A stretch of 64,000 nucleotides of DNA from Pyrocephalus nanus (GCA_038380795.1 CM076260.1:77599843-77663842); one strand, 5' to 3'; positions 35,310-49,074 are shown, numbered from the stretch's first letter. Program-made: numbers and translations. The notes: generated from the letters alone by a model not told the origin.

Positions 35310-37741
35310 GCTGTCAATTAAGTTTGTTATTGAGTTTGCAGTAAATTAAAATCACACTGTAGGACTGTCTTCTGTCTAGCAAAGATGGAATATATATTCA
35401 GACGAGCAGCATATAGAAAATACAGCATATAAATGTAAAGACATTTCTGTATGTACAAATCAGGAAAGAATCCTTAATGAAAGAATTCCTCAAAACAAAC
35501 TAGACTTTTGATCTTTAAAGAGCTGGAAATAAGAATTACATGCTGAACTCCTTATTAAAAGGTCTGTTATTATTGTTCCAATATCAAAAGCTCTACAAAA
35601 ATAGGAAGTGTCAAAACTGATGTGACTTGTGCATGTTGATATATAGCCTTGATCCTTGACAACCTCACTGCAAGAGAAGCTTGAGGAAAGGTGAAAAGAA
35701 CAATTCCTTTGAACTGTTAAAGACTTTCTCACCTCTTCTGCTGTCATTCCCTTTTTTCTCCCCTAGCCCCATCATCCAGTGTGCTCTGTCCACATTGATA
35801 CTTGTCCTGCTTTAATTTTTCATTTTGTTTTGGAAGGCAACAAAAATTTTCTGTCAAGGTAATGCTTCAGGAGCTGGAGAGGAGCAGTCAGCTTAGACTT
35901 GTGATGCTCCTGCAATCCACAATAGTCTGCCAGGGTCACATTGTAGCACACTCAGTTACAAACTTCGGGATCGTTTCATTTTCCGACATAGTGCTACATT
36001 TAAGCAGAGAGCAAAACGCTCTCTTCTTTCGTATTCTTCTCCTCCTTTGTCCTGCTAAGAAGGACAATTCAGAAAATAAGCATTACTTTTTACAGGAGCT
36101 TTGCAGCATTTGCACGTGAAGCACATTATCTAAGCACTGAAGCAAAACTATCACTGTGTGAATATAATATTTTAGAAACAAAATCTGGCTCCTATTTAGG
36201 TATTACAATAGCAGCTGAACTATACCCAAAATTAGTGTTTATTCTGAGTGTGCTCACCATGAAAACCTAGCAATGTACTTAAAACTGAGATCAATGCATC
36301 AGAGATAGCAGATGATAATTTGCTTGTAGAGTCCTCAGACAGATCCTTTAATATCACAGATCTAGGTTTCATCCGCTATCATCAGATAGTGCAGTGCTGC
36401 CAGGGTGCTCATAAACTTCCCAACCTCTTTGGCAGGAGGCTCTGGGAACGAGGAGGGCAAGAAAAGAAGCAAGGCAGCAGCAGTGCAGGAAGGGTGCCTG
36501 CAGATCCTTCAGCTGACTTCCTCCTCAGGCATTCCAAAGAAAATATTTACGTGTCTCTTTGTGACAAACTGACCTACAAATTTGAATTCTTAGACATCAT
36601 ATGGGAATCTCATAAATAAGGGTAAGGAGGGAGAAATCTCTGCAACACAATTAAATACTTCAGAGTCACCCATAGGGTGATTTTGGATGTCTTTGAAGCA
36701 CAAACCCCATTTTACACTAGAAAGTGAGTCTCTTGCTTCCAGGAGCAGTGTTTGTACAGAACACTCCAGTACCATTGCCAGAAGAGACAAGAGTTGTGTG
36801 TGTCATGCCAGGAGACATCTTTGGTAATTTAATGATCATTAATAAATATCAGTACAACTTTTAAATATGTTATAATGTCTCTTTTTGTAACCAGAAGCAC
36901 TATTGCCTAGGGTTTTAAAAATGAGACTAGTGTTCTCTGTGTCATAAACTCTTTTTGTGTAGCTTTTGCATTTGATAAAAGGCAATTATGTAAAAGTCTA
37001 GGCTGCCGTTCTCAATTTTATACATGACCCTTATGGAAATAAGGAAAAAAAACACCAAATTTTCTATTGTGTTTCCAAGGAGAATTCATAACTGAAAGGG
37101 GAAAATAATTATCCGTGGAATAAGCCAGTGCAAACAACCATAGGACCTTTCTTTATTTGAACAACAGTCCACAAAGTTTCTATACAAACCTCAATTACAG
37201 TTGCTATATTCAATCTTGTTTGCTTTGCCAGCACACAGAAATAGCTGTCACAGTTTATGAATGCTACACTCTGATAGAAGGTCTGTGTATCCATAAAAAT
37301 ATCCAACACACGCTGCCTAGTTCTCTTTGCAGACAGAAAAGGAAAATGTTAATGCCAATCAGTTCTTCTGTATCACCAGAGCTGGGAGTGGATAGTTTTA
37401 GAAATGAAAGCAAGTTTCAAAATCCAAGTCCATATTCCTGGTTGCTGTCTATAGCCAGGTTATTTAAGAGGATTCATGTACTTGTCATATAATATTGCTC
37501 TGTGGTGATTGGATAACTTATTGAAATTAGAAAAGAAACACTAAATTTTGTCAAAATATATGTTAGGGAAAATGTTTATGTAAGTATGAGATAAAAAAAA
37601 ATCTTCACCTCCAAAAAGAGCTTTAAGATTTTACTTTGCTACGACATTTGGTGTAACTGTGTGTGAGAGAAGGAGAAAGGAAGAAAAGAGTGTATGCAGA
37701 GAACAGTAGGGGTAGTATGAGTGGCCTTCCTTCCAAATCAG
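35310..37741. other. Unique non-coding sequence with a CpG cluster
   Basis: Five CpGs lie at 35966, 35972, 35984, 36017 and 36030, far denser than nearby. AGAGAGC at 36006-36012 and GCTCTCT at 36018-36024 form a perfect 7-bp stem within the cluster. Frames at 35802-36119 (105 codons), 36320-36619 (99 codons) and 37157-37492 (111 codons), all plus, have no recognised family. Confidence 0.45.
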
Positions 37742-38107
37742 TTAAATGAAAACTGCACAATCAAATAATACACAGGAATTATGACTCTGAGTCTGGAAAG
37801 GAAATTTTAGCATAATGTCTGGCAGGAGACTGCTTAGGAAGTGGTTAGAGGGGAGGAGCTGTAGGCAGCAGTTGTACACTAATAAATTACTGATGAATAT
37901 TTCTGATAACAAAACAAAACTAATTACTGGTTTGTCATGGCAACTGTAAAATGTAGGTTTTGCTTGATGATGCAAACAAGGCTTGACACTGATGAAAATT
38001 AGTTTAGACTGGAGGGGGCAATGTTTTGAATGATTCAAAATAAAACAGAGCTGGTTTAAGTTGCAGTATTTGTGAGACACAAACAGGTGTCTTATCAACA
38101 TGAACAT
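37742..38107 (-). other. 121-codon open frame, function not recognised
   Basis: The longest open frame in the window. It is rich in Phe, Leu, Ser, Cys and His, the composition expected from translating AT-rich antisense DNA. It has no signal peptide pattern, domain or conserved motif that I recognise, and no splice or promoter context. Most likely chance. Confidence 0.08.
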
Positions 38108-39671
38108 TAAAACAGGTGGTGTGAAGGTGGATTACAGTGTTTTAGCTCCATCTTCCAAAGTCCCACGTATAGGAATATATCCTCAACTATATGCATACTT
38201 ATATGTGATTATAAACTCAGTTGTGATTACTCATGCTCATCTTGAGAGTTTAAGGGCTGATCATCTTAGAAGAATGATTATTCTTCAGCTCCCAGCACTC
38301 ATATTCTGAATGACCTCTAAGCAGAGCAGAAAATTAATGGCAGCACCTTTTTCTTTTGAAAATTAGGTGTTTTCAGAGTCCTATGGAAATACAATCCACT
38401 GGATAATTTCTTTAATTTCCTCTAGTATTTACTGCTTTTTAAGGGACAAATCAAGGAAAAGAAAGGTTAATGGGACTACATTACTCTAATTCACATCAAC
38501 ATAAGCTTCGAGTGACTCCTGACTTCCTAGGGAGGTTGCTCTAAATTTACAGTGATACAAATGAAAAAATAAATTGACTCGTAAGATTGCATGTCCTAAA
38601 AATTATTTTTATATCCCAAAGCTTTTCTCCACATTACACTGAAATTTAAAAGGCAATTCAGAGAAATTAATATGAAAGTTAAAATAACTTATTCTAGGCT
38701 TTCCTTGAAGGCTATTTAATCTCAGTTCAGAAATTAATTTTTGTATTGCTATGTTGTTTTTAGAATCACAGTTTTAGCCAATGTTGGTTCAATTTCAGCA
38801 ATCAGGTCCTAAGAAATACTGCCTGTCAGACTTCAGTGACCACATTGCAGGAAACTGTTAAGAATTTCTATAAGTCTGATTCCTAAATTTCTCTAAGAGA
38901 AAGCAGTCAGTTCAACTGATAGTAGTAAAGAACAGAAAATATTTAAACATCAAGGTGGGATTTACCCATCGGGCACAATTAAAATTGAAACCACTGTGTT
39001 CATTGCATACTGTTTGGAAATATATAGAAAACATCATTTTTTCACATGAAAACAACTTGTTGCTTTTTTTTAATGAAAAAATGTCTTTGTGTGATGGGTA
39101 AGAGCTGGTTATTTTGATTGTGGCAGTTAAAATTAGGTGATGTATTAGAGGATCTGATGTATTATAGGACCTATTTGTGTTTGCAAAGGAAAATTTGACA
39201 TTTAATGATAATAAAAGAACTTCTGCATTATTTGGCACTTCTTGCTAATAATCAGATGAAAATTAATGACAAGACAGCTGTTAGAATAAACTGTGGGCTT
39301 CCTATTTCTGATTTGGAGCAGGACCTAAATGTGGCAGTTAATAATTATAATCATGGGAAACTAAACCAGCACTTAAACATTTTAAAAGCTTGTTAGAAAA
39401 TGTTTTTAATATTCTGTTGCTTCTGTAGAGGCGTGGGAATCTCCTAGGGAGAAGGGAGAGGGAGGATGTGGGCATCAATAGATAACATATTTGTTTCTCA
39501 GGAGGTTAAACTGCTTAATCGGTTTTAATCACAGCTCAGAAGACTTGTCTTTCCGCATCTGAAACTGAACTCAGAAATGTGTAACTATACTTTCTCTGCA
39601 CTTCAGACAAAAGTAGAGATGACAGGTTTGACCACCTTCACATCTTGGAGAAGCACCAGGATTCAGGAAGC
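38108..39671. other. Unique AT-rich non-coding sequence
   Basis: The 108-codon minus-strand frame at 38912-39238 is AT-driven and has no motif. No dispersed repeat was identified. Confidence 0.5.
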
Positions 39672-39690
39672 TTTTTTTTTTTTTTTTTTT
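39672..39690. repeat. Poly-T run of 19
   Basis: An uninterrupted T run preceded by GGAAGC and followed by GTCTAGAAG. It might mark the reversed tail of a retroposed sequence, but no element body is visible to its right. Confidence 0.85.
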
Positions 39691-39860
39691 GTCTAGAAGT
39701 GTTAGGTCAGTCAGGCACAACTGTGCAGGGAGTTATTGCAGACACCAGTCATAGGGTGACCTATCCCTGCAGGGAGCTACTGGAGAAACACGGAAGGAAG
39801 AAATGGTCTATCACTACAACCTAGATTACTGTCAGAAAGTCTAATATAACTATCAGTCAG

Positions 39861-39895
39861 TTCCTAGTGTTCCTAATGTTCCTAGTGTTTCTAAG
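39861..39895. repeat. 9-bp tandem repeat, about four units
   Basis: Successive units read TTCCTAGTG, TTCCTAATG, TTCCTAGTG and TTTCTAAG. A small local slippage array. Confidence 0.85.
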
Positions 39896-41429
39896 ATCTT
39901 CATTGCACAATTTTGCGTATATTTTTTTGTAAATAAGGAAGATCCTATAGAAAAAATCAGGCCAATCAGATGAAGCTGTGACTTTCCAGGCATACCTGAA
40001 TGGATATGAAGTAACTCTTCTCACTTCTCACAAGGGAACACTATAAAACATTTATTGAAACAAAATTCAGAACTTGTGGACACATTCCTGTAGTAATATA
40101 AATGAATTAAAAATTGTAATTTATTTAAATTACTACAGATATTTATGTTCCTAACAAAACTGAAAGATTTCTCTCATTTTTAGCTATCACAGTTCTGTTT
40201 CTTTTTATTTTGAAATTTCTAATTACTTTTCATTACTGTAAGATAAAATATTTGAAAGCTGAGCAGGGTTTGGTGATTTTTGCTTTTTTTATTTTATCTT
40301 TTACAAGATGATAATTAGATGTAGTTTGAATATCTTTGGAAAATAAGTAGGAAACAGCACTTGTATCATTTATATAGCAGCCCTAATACAGATATTCTGC
40401 TCTTATCTGGACATTTTTCTCTTAGAAACTTAATATGCTTTGCAGACATATATAAGCTGCTTAAATAGTGTCTAAGATGAAGATGCTTTATAGAAGTAAA
40501 ATCTATTCTTGTAAGAAGCAGTACTGTTTTGGTACTTTTTTGCTACTCTTTTAGATTAACTGCATTTTCTTTAACACATATTTGGGTAGTGATTTAACAG
40601 AAGTATTCATTTAGGTGGAAATAAAGCTCTGTTGGGAAGACTAACACAACCTTAAGAAGAAATTTAAGTTAAGGTCTTATTGAGACCTTATTAGGCCCTA
40701 GCTGCTGCATAAACTGTATGCTACCTTTCTTCTGAGGCACTTCTCTACTTTGAAAGAATGTCAAGAGCTTGAGTTTTTAAATCAATTTTGAAATTGAAGA
40801 GAGTTTAAAATTAAAATTGTATGCCTCTATTTCTATTTTTCTTTTGTGTTTAAAATTAAATAAGAGGAGAAAGACCTAGAGTGTGGAAAATCACTGATTA
40901 TACAAAATGTCTCTAATGCATTTTTTGCAAGGGCAATCTTAGGTGTATCAAGTAAAACATTTTTAATACCTAAACTGTATTTAAAATGTTCTTATTATTT
41001 TGCAATCAGCTTTAGTATCTTTGGACCTGCATTTAGACTTAAGCAATAGAATTTGGCTGCTATTTGTTTCCACTTTTCCCAAAAAAGATATCTTGGGTCT
41101 GCTAGAGTTCTGTTGCTCCTTATTGTTTTAGGGTGTACAGCCTCTTAAAGCCCATGGTAAGAAGCACTGTTCTGAAAGACCACCATAGGTGTTGGATTTC
41201 CTTAAACTAAGACACCCACTTCCCCAACTCTGCTCTCCACAGGTCATGAATTAATCTCTCATTTGCTGCCAGGGGTATTTTAGAAGTATCTACAAGTCTT
41301 CTTGGCCATGCTTTCCTCCCTGACTTCTCTTCAGTAAACAGATGTAGATTTAAAGGTGGATTGATGCAGAAGTGTCTGCCCTCCTTATCTTCTCAAATGC
41401 CCCCCTCTTCATAATACACCTCTGCACAG
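39896..41429. other. Unique AT-rich non-coding sequence
   Basis: No gene or dispersed repeat was recognised. TAAGGTCT (40670-40677) and AGACCTTA (40683-40690) form a perfect 8-bp stem with a five-base loop. Confidence 0.55.
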
Positions 41430-41471
41430 GTGGGATGCCCACCTCCACGCTGCCTGTGAGAGCAGTCCCTG
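41430..41471 (+). other. Candidate 42-nt exon (splice-like boundaries)
   Basis: A pyrimidine-rich stretch ending CACCTCTGCACAG (41429) is followed by 42 bases, then CTG|GTAAGT, a near-consensus donor, at 41471/41472. The length is a multiple of three, two of the three frames are open, and the segment is clearly GC-richer than its flanks. No neighbouring exon of a known protein was recognised, so the host gene, if any, is unknown. Chance remains the simplest explanation. Confidence 0.18.
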
Positions 41472-42123
41472 GTAAGTTCCCTGTATGGTGCTTGGGATTT
41501 GTTACCTCTTTGCAAAGCAGGGGAAAATTTAAGCTAGTCCATATCTTGTGGTCAAAGTCTCAGCCCAGCTGTACCATCACTATAGGCTGAAGTCCATAGG
41601 AAAAATCCCTGGGTCCCTGCTGAGATGAAATTAGCTTGAAGGGAGAAAAGTAGAGAACTCTGCCCTAAAATCTTGGACAACACAACAAAATTTATCTGTT
41701 TCTGGCTCTCATCCCCAGCAACTTACTCCTCATGACTTCATTATGCTTACACAAATGAAAAGCTTTTAGCCCAGTTTTGAGTACAGAACTGAGTGCATTG
41801 TGTAGAGCTGAGTACAGCGTATTTACAAAATATATTGAGTAGCCAAACTAAACTGATTTCATTATGACTAGAAAAAAATTTCACTTAGTTTACTTTCACT
41901 CACAAACCTTTCTCTTGATGTTTTTTATAATCCTTTTTTTCCTGAAAAACCTGTCAAAAACTGATAAAATTTATGTCTATTGATATTTTTGACTTTTCGT
42001 TTAATTCTATTGTGGAATCCGATAATTCCTCACTTGTGCTTTTGATAACATTTTTATATAAGCTGCCAGTGACACACAAATGTGGCAATTTTGTTATGCT
42101 GTCTTGTATTCTGACATTGGAGA
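41472..42123. other. Unique non-coding sequence
   Basis: No feature recognised. A minus-strand frame from 42259 to 41954 runs in from the TA-rich block. Confidence 0.5.
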
Positions 42124-42168
42124 CATATATATAGGTATATATGTGTGTGTATATATTTATATATCTAT
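42124..42168. repeat. TA/TG-rich microsatellite
   Basis: Alternating AT with a short central GTGTGTG. The tyrosine/isoleucine-rich frames across it are artefacts. Confidence 0.8.
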
Positions 42169-45100
42169 GCCATGAGGCAATATGAGTCAGTGCAGGATGC
42201 GTGACACCGGCTGGAGACTTGTAAATGGCCAGAATTTCTGCGGCAGATTGATGTGGCATCTCTTTTTTTTAATATTGATTGCTGTTGGATAGGCACAATG
42301 TAGGGCTGGGACTGGATGCAGGGCTGAGTGGTCTTTATCAGCCCCATTCATGGATGGAATATTTCCGCTTGCTCTGTGCAGTGTGGTGAAATCTGTGCAG
42401 ATGCCACATCCACTTTAAAGGAAATTGAGTATCTGTTGGCTAAGTGATTTGTCTTATTCTGAAGTGTCATGAACTTCTAAAACATAGTATCCATCCTTGG
42501 CTCACAAGAGACTACACATAGGGAGAGCAGTTTGGGCCTGAGGAAAAAGCAGACACCTTTCTTCAGGTGCTTTTAGCTGATATTCAGGCCTAGCTTGCCC
42601 ATACAATACATGGTTTGTTGGATAGAGAGGACTGCAGGACAAAATGGGAAACAATTGTTTGTGAATATTCAAAGGTATAAAAATCATTCAGTTTATTTAC
42701 ACGAGATGATAAGATGGGGTGAACTAGACCCTCCAGCTTAGACTGTGAGTTGTTTCCTAATATACTTCATATCCTGAAGGCCTCTTCTTGGTTTTCTAAT
42801 ACCTTGCTGAGAGGATTCACCTACTTAAAATCTTGAAACAATTGTTTCAGCAATAAGTAGCATTTTAAGGTAAGTATTTTACCCTTTTTTGTCAATGAAA
42901 CTGGTTGTCACATTCAGCAGAGTAACAGGGAAGAGAGTCAGTCTTGATGTGAAGGATCAATGTTTCCAATTTTTCTTTCTGAAAATCCAGAGAAGGTGTT
43001 GACCATACTTTGGGAAGTGTTGCATATCCAAATCAATACATGTTGCATTTGAACTCACAAATAAGCAGCAGCTACCCTTAGATACAGGTCAGTCTATGCT
43101 TATATCAAGTTCACATCACATTTTATCTCCTGGTAAATCTCTGAAAATAAGAGTCAGCTAGTGAGGCTGCTCATCATCTACTCCATTACAGGTTAGGCTA
43201 CCATGTGACAATGTCAGCTGATGTCTTAAATGTAATAGACTACCTTTTTTACACTCTTGACATCTTTGAAAAAAATGGACATAACCCTGTAGACTAATCT
43301 CCATACAGTTTAATACCCGACACTGTTGATATTGAACAAACTGCATACCTCTTTCTTTGTTTCACAAATAAATAGAAAGTATTTTTTAATAGTTACTTCA
43401 AGAGAAAGGATCACAAGTGTAACATCATTGGACATTTTTTGTAACTATTTTATTGTTCTCAGCCATCATTATTTGCAGCAGGGTCTTTCAGTTTTCATTT
43501 TTCTTCTGTTTGTGAATAGTTTGTTCTGTTAATTGACCCCTGTAGGTATCTTTTATCTCAAACTTTTTTTTTTAAAGGATATTTCCAATTAGTCTGGCAG
43601 TTTGTCTATGTGCCAGGATAAAATAGGCATGTCACTTTCAATAGAATGAATCAGTTTTTACATTGTGAAGAAAATGTGTTGAGAATGTCTAAGATCAAAG
43701 TTTTTAAGCATATTGACAACAAAAATCTCACAAATGAAAAAGATACCTTTCTGCAAAGTAGAAGGTCTTTGTAAGAATTTCATCATAAATGTAAAGCCCT
43801 CAGAACGCAGCCTCCAAAGTAAAGATATGTTTGTAATTATGGGTTAAAATATACTGAGAAGAAATGCAGTGCAAAAACTTGGAATACATGTTTTTGCTAG
43901 TATAGTGATATGAATTATTTTTCTGTGAAAAACCATAAGTAAAAATACAATTATACACTGTGATGTCATGTTTTTAATACTAGGGGAAAAGGGAGGTAAG
44001 AGTGAAGGGGTAACAGAAGGGGTAACAAAAGTTGCCAGATGCTAAGAATTTTGTCTGTGGGTATACTAATAAAGGAAATGTCTTATTCATAGCATGGTTT
44101 AAATTTAGCTCTATAGTGATTAGAAACAAGGGTACTATGAGCAAATAGAGATAATCTGTATGTTTTCTTTATTGCAATCAGTGCGAATGAACATAGTAAA
44201 ACTTTCTATCGACCTGCTGCAGTTAGTAATAGCTGTATTCAAATGTCATTTACAACACAAGACTAATTCATAAAGTTGTCACTAATGCAGTAGTTTTATT
44301 AATGCAGTACATTTTAGTAATTGTATTCAGTATTGCTTTGCGTTAGTTTTAAAGATAAGCTGTATGAAATAGTACTAGTACACCTGGAGCTTCAGTATTG
44401 CCTTTTAGTTAATTTTATTGATTAATTAAAATTAGTCTGTGGTCTAAATCTTTGTCTTGTCAGACTAACTAAGGTATAATTCATGGTATGAACATGGTCT
44501 TATTGGATTGTTCCACCAGCTTGTTTCCAGATGTTGAATCACATCTCCGGTGTGGGTCCTATCCATGTAATCTGGATTTCCCATGTTCACAGGAGACATT
44601 ATAAGTGAGCTGCATTACCCAGAATTACTGCTTTTATGTGTGTTTTCCACTAACACACAAGGGCTGTCGTTTGACTGAGCTGATGCAAAAGCAGAGCTTT
44701 CCCCCTTTCATAGTCTCCTGCTGACTGACCAGCTGATGTGGGGCCGTGACAGCAGAAGTTCACTGAGACACCACCCGCAGTGTTGTGACACTTCCATTCA
44801 CACCCTTTCACTTCACCGAGGTGAGATGAAAACTATCTCTGTCTTAGTGAGCTGACATCTTCACCTCTCACTCTTTCTTGGTTATCAAGATGTGGCACAG
44901 ACGGGTTTTCAATAACTCCTCACTTCCACCAGTCAAATAAAATTATATATATTTTCTGATTACATTGCTGAGGTTTGCACAGCAATCTCAGCTCAATTTG
45001 AGAGAAAAAGAACAGACTCAGAATAAAAAATTTGAGGAAGTGTGGGTTTAAGGATCATTAAGCACTGATCTTCATCAGTAGATATAGTCTAAAATAATAG

Positions 45101-46961
45101 TCCCTAAATGTCCCTACTCCTGGTACAGAAGTGTTTTAGCTCTTATTATCATCACTGTTGAGCTCTTATTTCAGTAGAGCTGTATGTCTCAGCCTGGCCA
45201 TCCTGTGACACAGACTGCATCTGTAGCTTTTGAAGCAACAGGATTTTTTTTATGCTGGATGTATTTCATGAGCTGTAAGTGATCACTGGTGGGAACAGTT
45301 ACTCAAATTACTGATATTAGTACTTTGTTCATGAATGCAAGCAAACCATAATTGACTGGAAAAAAATAAAGGAAGAAAAGTATTTTTCATGGAAATTGAA
45401 AACTCACAAGTTCCTACATGCACAAAAGGGCACAAAAATGTGATTAATGTGTCAAAAGATGTTGTAAACTTTTATTGTAGATGAGACCTTCAGAATATAA
45501 AAACTTTAAAACCTGTAATCACATTTTTATTGAGTTTCAGGTGTGAATGTTGTGAAGTAAGCCTTTTCCATTACAGTTGTTCCTGATACACATAACATTT
45601 AATCTGGCAAGGTAAATATGTTCTCAGAGTCTGTAATAGCAGAGAACAAAAGTCTCAAATTTCACTGGTACTGGATTCTTCCATTGAAAAACAATTGGGT
45701 GACAAATAAATTTTTCTCTCAGATTAAATTTTAAAACTCTACATTTTTATACATTTCAGAAAATTTTAGATAGTTAAAACTCATTGGACCCACTAGTCCA
45801 TCTCTTTGCTAACATAAGTTTCCTCCTTATAGTACTTCTCAGTTTAGTTTGTTTAGGTTGTTTGCCAGTTTAGCATTTCAAGAACTCTCTTCAGAGCTTC
45901 AAATATATCCTAAAGGCTGATAGTTCATGGTGCCAGGTGTCATGGTTTAACCCCCAGAGGAAACCAGAGAACCAGGAAATCCTCTCTTCACTCATACATA
46001 ATTGAGTACTGTTCTTATAGCACTAAATAAAATCCTCCCCTTCTTAGAACTGCACTGGGGAGATTTTTTCCCCTGCTGTTAGCCTCGGGATTATTCTTGA
46101 GATACTTGTGCTTCACTGCTGGGAATAATTTCTTTGAAGATGTAGGACAACCTTTGAGAATAATATTTCATTGATTCTATTACAATTTCCAAAATTACCT
46201 GGTGCCTTTCAAAATTTTAAGTATTTCTCCTGTACTTGTCATTTTGTTTAAATGATGTTTCCACACTCTCTTCCAATAACTCAAGGACTTCTCTTCCTCA
46301 AACTTTTCTGTTTTTCTTCTTTAATCTCTAGTTAGTTTTTAAGTATCTTGTACAGATTAAGCTGGCTTAACTGTCTATTACAGTACTATTACTTTAAGGC
46401 TTTCAGTTTTCTTAATATGAAATATCGTAGAAACGGCTGTGGGTCATGAAGAAAACTGAAATAATTTGTAACTAAAGGATAAATTCATACTTGTGTGAAA
46501 AAAACATAAAGCATGTAACTTTTTTCTTTTGTTCACATGCTAAAGAACAGAACCTTGAAAGAATTTTCTCCCTTAGATGCAACATAAAATATTAAAATGC
46601 TGAAGTAGTGTGAAGCATTTGGCTCCCATCTAGGCTTAAAGTGTTAAGGATATCAACTGCTGCAGAATCAATTTAAGCCTGAAATCTATTCCTGTTTGGG
46701 AATTTTTCTGTTCACCTGTTAAACAACTACTAAAAGAGGATTATGCAAAATTAAAAAAAAGACCTCAAAATATGAAGATGTCTCTCCAAAGCAACTTATT
46801 TTTGTAATCTTTCCAAAATTCAGGGTTAATATTATGAACTAGCAAGTTTATTTGGATAGTTAATATTTAAAATGAATATGACTATCAAGTATAGCAATAT
46901 TGTAAAAAGCCTCCTTCTCAGAAGGATAATATTTGTAATTATTTCACATTTTCCACTATCT
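42169..46961. other. Unique non-coding sequence
   Basis: No gene supported. The stretch 44620-44830 is less AT-rich, with several CpGs and opposed short words, and may be a conserved non-coding element. At 45938 a 17-base match to the reversed end of the LTR family (TGTCATGGTTTAACCCC) is not extended. Confidence 0.45.
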
Positions 46962-46998
46962 TTATATGTGTGTGTGTATATATATATGTATATATATA
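46962..46998. repeat. TG/TA microsatellite
   Basis: Short TG and TA runs: TTTATATG, then GTGTGTGTA, then TATATATATGTATATATATA. Confidence 0.85.
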
Positions 46999-49034
46999 GA
47001 CTCTGATTCTGTAATCTCAGATTTGTGATATTCCATGAGGGAAACCAAAATCAATTGCACAGTGTTTTTCTCACTGGCAATTGCACAGATATTTGCACAG
47101 TAAGTTTTTCTGATCTGCACCAGTGGATTTTACAAAAGATGCTACTAGAAAGCAGTTTGGTAGTACACAGGGACTATTCATTGTTTCTGCACAAATATAT
47201 AAAAGCAAAGAGTGGAAGTTAATGCAATATATGTTAGCAATGACCAAGTATCCATTTTCTTTCCATTATTTTAGCCCTTGTACAGAATTCACTTGTATGG
47301 CCTTGGGGATTCTGATTCATTAACAAATGGGAGAAAAGAACCTTAATGTTTCTAGTGAACCATGTTTTGCTATGAAATTCAGTTCTAAGTGTCTGTCAGA
47401 GCTAGATTTGTTACATGTATTATAATACACAAGTGTGTGCCTTTTATATATAAAATATGCAAAAATACTTGTCTGGTATCAAGAGCTTTCTAATTCGAAT
47501 ACTTAACATCTGGGGTTGTATTCTCACTCACTAGGAGCTAAGATGCTAAGAATTTTTTTTTTTTTTCCTGAAGAAGTATCGTTTCCAAGTCATAGAAATA
47601 TTTGCAAAACTTTCTGTAGGAGTATTTTCTTGGCAAAAATCAATATGAATTTTTCACGTAGATTTTACTCGATAGATGATGAGTTGATTTCATTTTCATC
47701 TGGACTCAGTATGTCGTGGAAGTTTCTTGCCTCTGAATATTGAGACATCTGTGCCTAGCCAGAAATAAAAAATGGAACTTGCAGAAATAGTGCATGGCTT
47801 CATACACTGTTATATAGGTGCAAAGTGCTGTAAGTCATTGTAGTCAACTTCTAAAGGTGGGCCAGAATTAAATTCCAGCATATCATAAGTTTGTGCTGGA
47901 AGAGAGAGTTCACGTTTCACTTACCTCCGATTTCTGGTTGCTTAATTGACATTGTTTGCTACCAGTAGAGTTTGCAGGCAAAAATAAATCATATCTGAGA
48001 CTGTGATATAAATAGAAAGTATGTGTTGATTGAAATTTTCCCTAGAACTCTGTAGAGTATCAGTAACCATTTTCACTCCCAAACAATCCCTGCACATACC
48101 TGTAGATCATAATCTGACAATTATGGTTAGCAGAAACAAAACAGCCAAACTTGCTACATACAGCTGCTTCTGTTTTGTGCCAAGGAATCCTGTGTGCAAA
48201 TCCACATGGCTGGAAAATATCTAAGAAGCTTCAGGGATTCCACTGAAGTGCTCTTGGGAGTCTCAGATGGAGATACAGAGAAAAAAATGAGAGATTGACA
48301 GCAAACCAAAAGGAGAGTTCAAATGAACGGGCCCAACCACCCTCAGCAGTTCTGCTGGAGCTTGGTTTATTTTTTTGATTCCAGTGAGCATCTTTAGCAT
48401 TTTGCACACTCTAAAACAAACAGGAAGATCCTAACCTTTGTATACAGGATCTCCATTACCACCTAGAAAATCCTTATCAGCTAAATTAGTATCTATGAAA
48501 AGAACATAGTGGGAAATCTACCTCAGCCTGATTCTTAAGTTTATTCAAAATAGTTGATATTTGGGAATTACAGGTTCTTCTTAGTATTCTAGAGCTGATG
48601 CAATAGTATCAGGCAACTGCAAGCAGAAGTATGAAGAAGAAATTTGGGGATGCAAATTGCTTCTTCCTTAGAGTTACTGAAATCTTATTCAAGGTTAGAT
48701 TATTACCAGTCTTGCACAGGTGCTCAAGGCAGAGATGACAGAAACTGCAAAAAGCTGCTGCCTCCGTTTGTCCAGAGATGCAGTTCCAGCATCTGCTCTC
48801 CATGAGTCAGATGTGTATGATACCAATGCAGAGAGAGGTATCTCTTGAAAAGTAACAAGCTGAGGAAAGCCAGTTGTTTCTCAATAGCTAATGTACCTCT
48901 TGTGCCAGGGAGCAAGTAAGGAATCTCGGTGCAGCCTGCCTCCTCAGGAGGAGAGAGCTCAGTGCTACAGGAAAGCACCCTCGTTAGAGTTTATTATACA
49001 CAGAAAAAAAATAATTCTGTAGTATAAACTCAGT

Positions 49035-49037
<3 letters not shown>
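46999..49037. other. Unique non-coding sequence
   Basis: Overlapping frames of 60 to 84 codons at 47025-47743, 48030-48224 and 48609-48978 have no recognised family. A T run lies at 47553-47566. Confidence 0.5.

Positions 49038-49071
<34 letters not shown>
49038..49071. repeat. (AT)17 microsatellite
   Basis: Perfect alternating AT for 34 bases. It is fully self-complementary and prone to cruciform formation and length variation. Confidence 0.95.

Positions 49072-49074
<3 letters not shown>

Noticed and set aside
45938..45954. TGTCATGGTTTAACCCC, matching the reversed 3' end of the LTR family at 28329
   Set aside because: The match stops after about 17 bases and the following sequence does not resemble the LTR. 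A short remnant is possible but cannot be supported.
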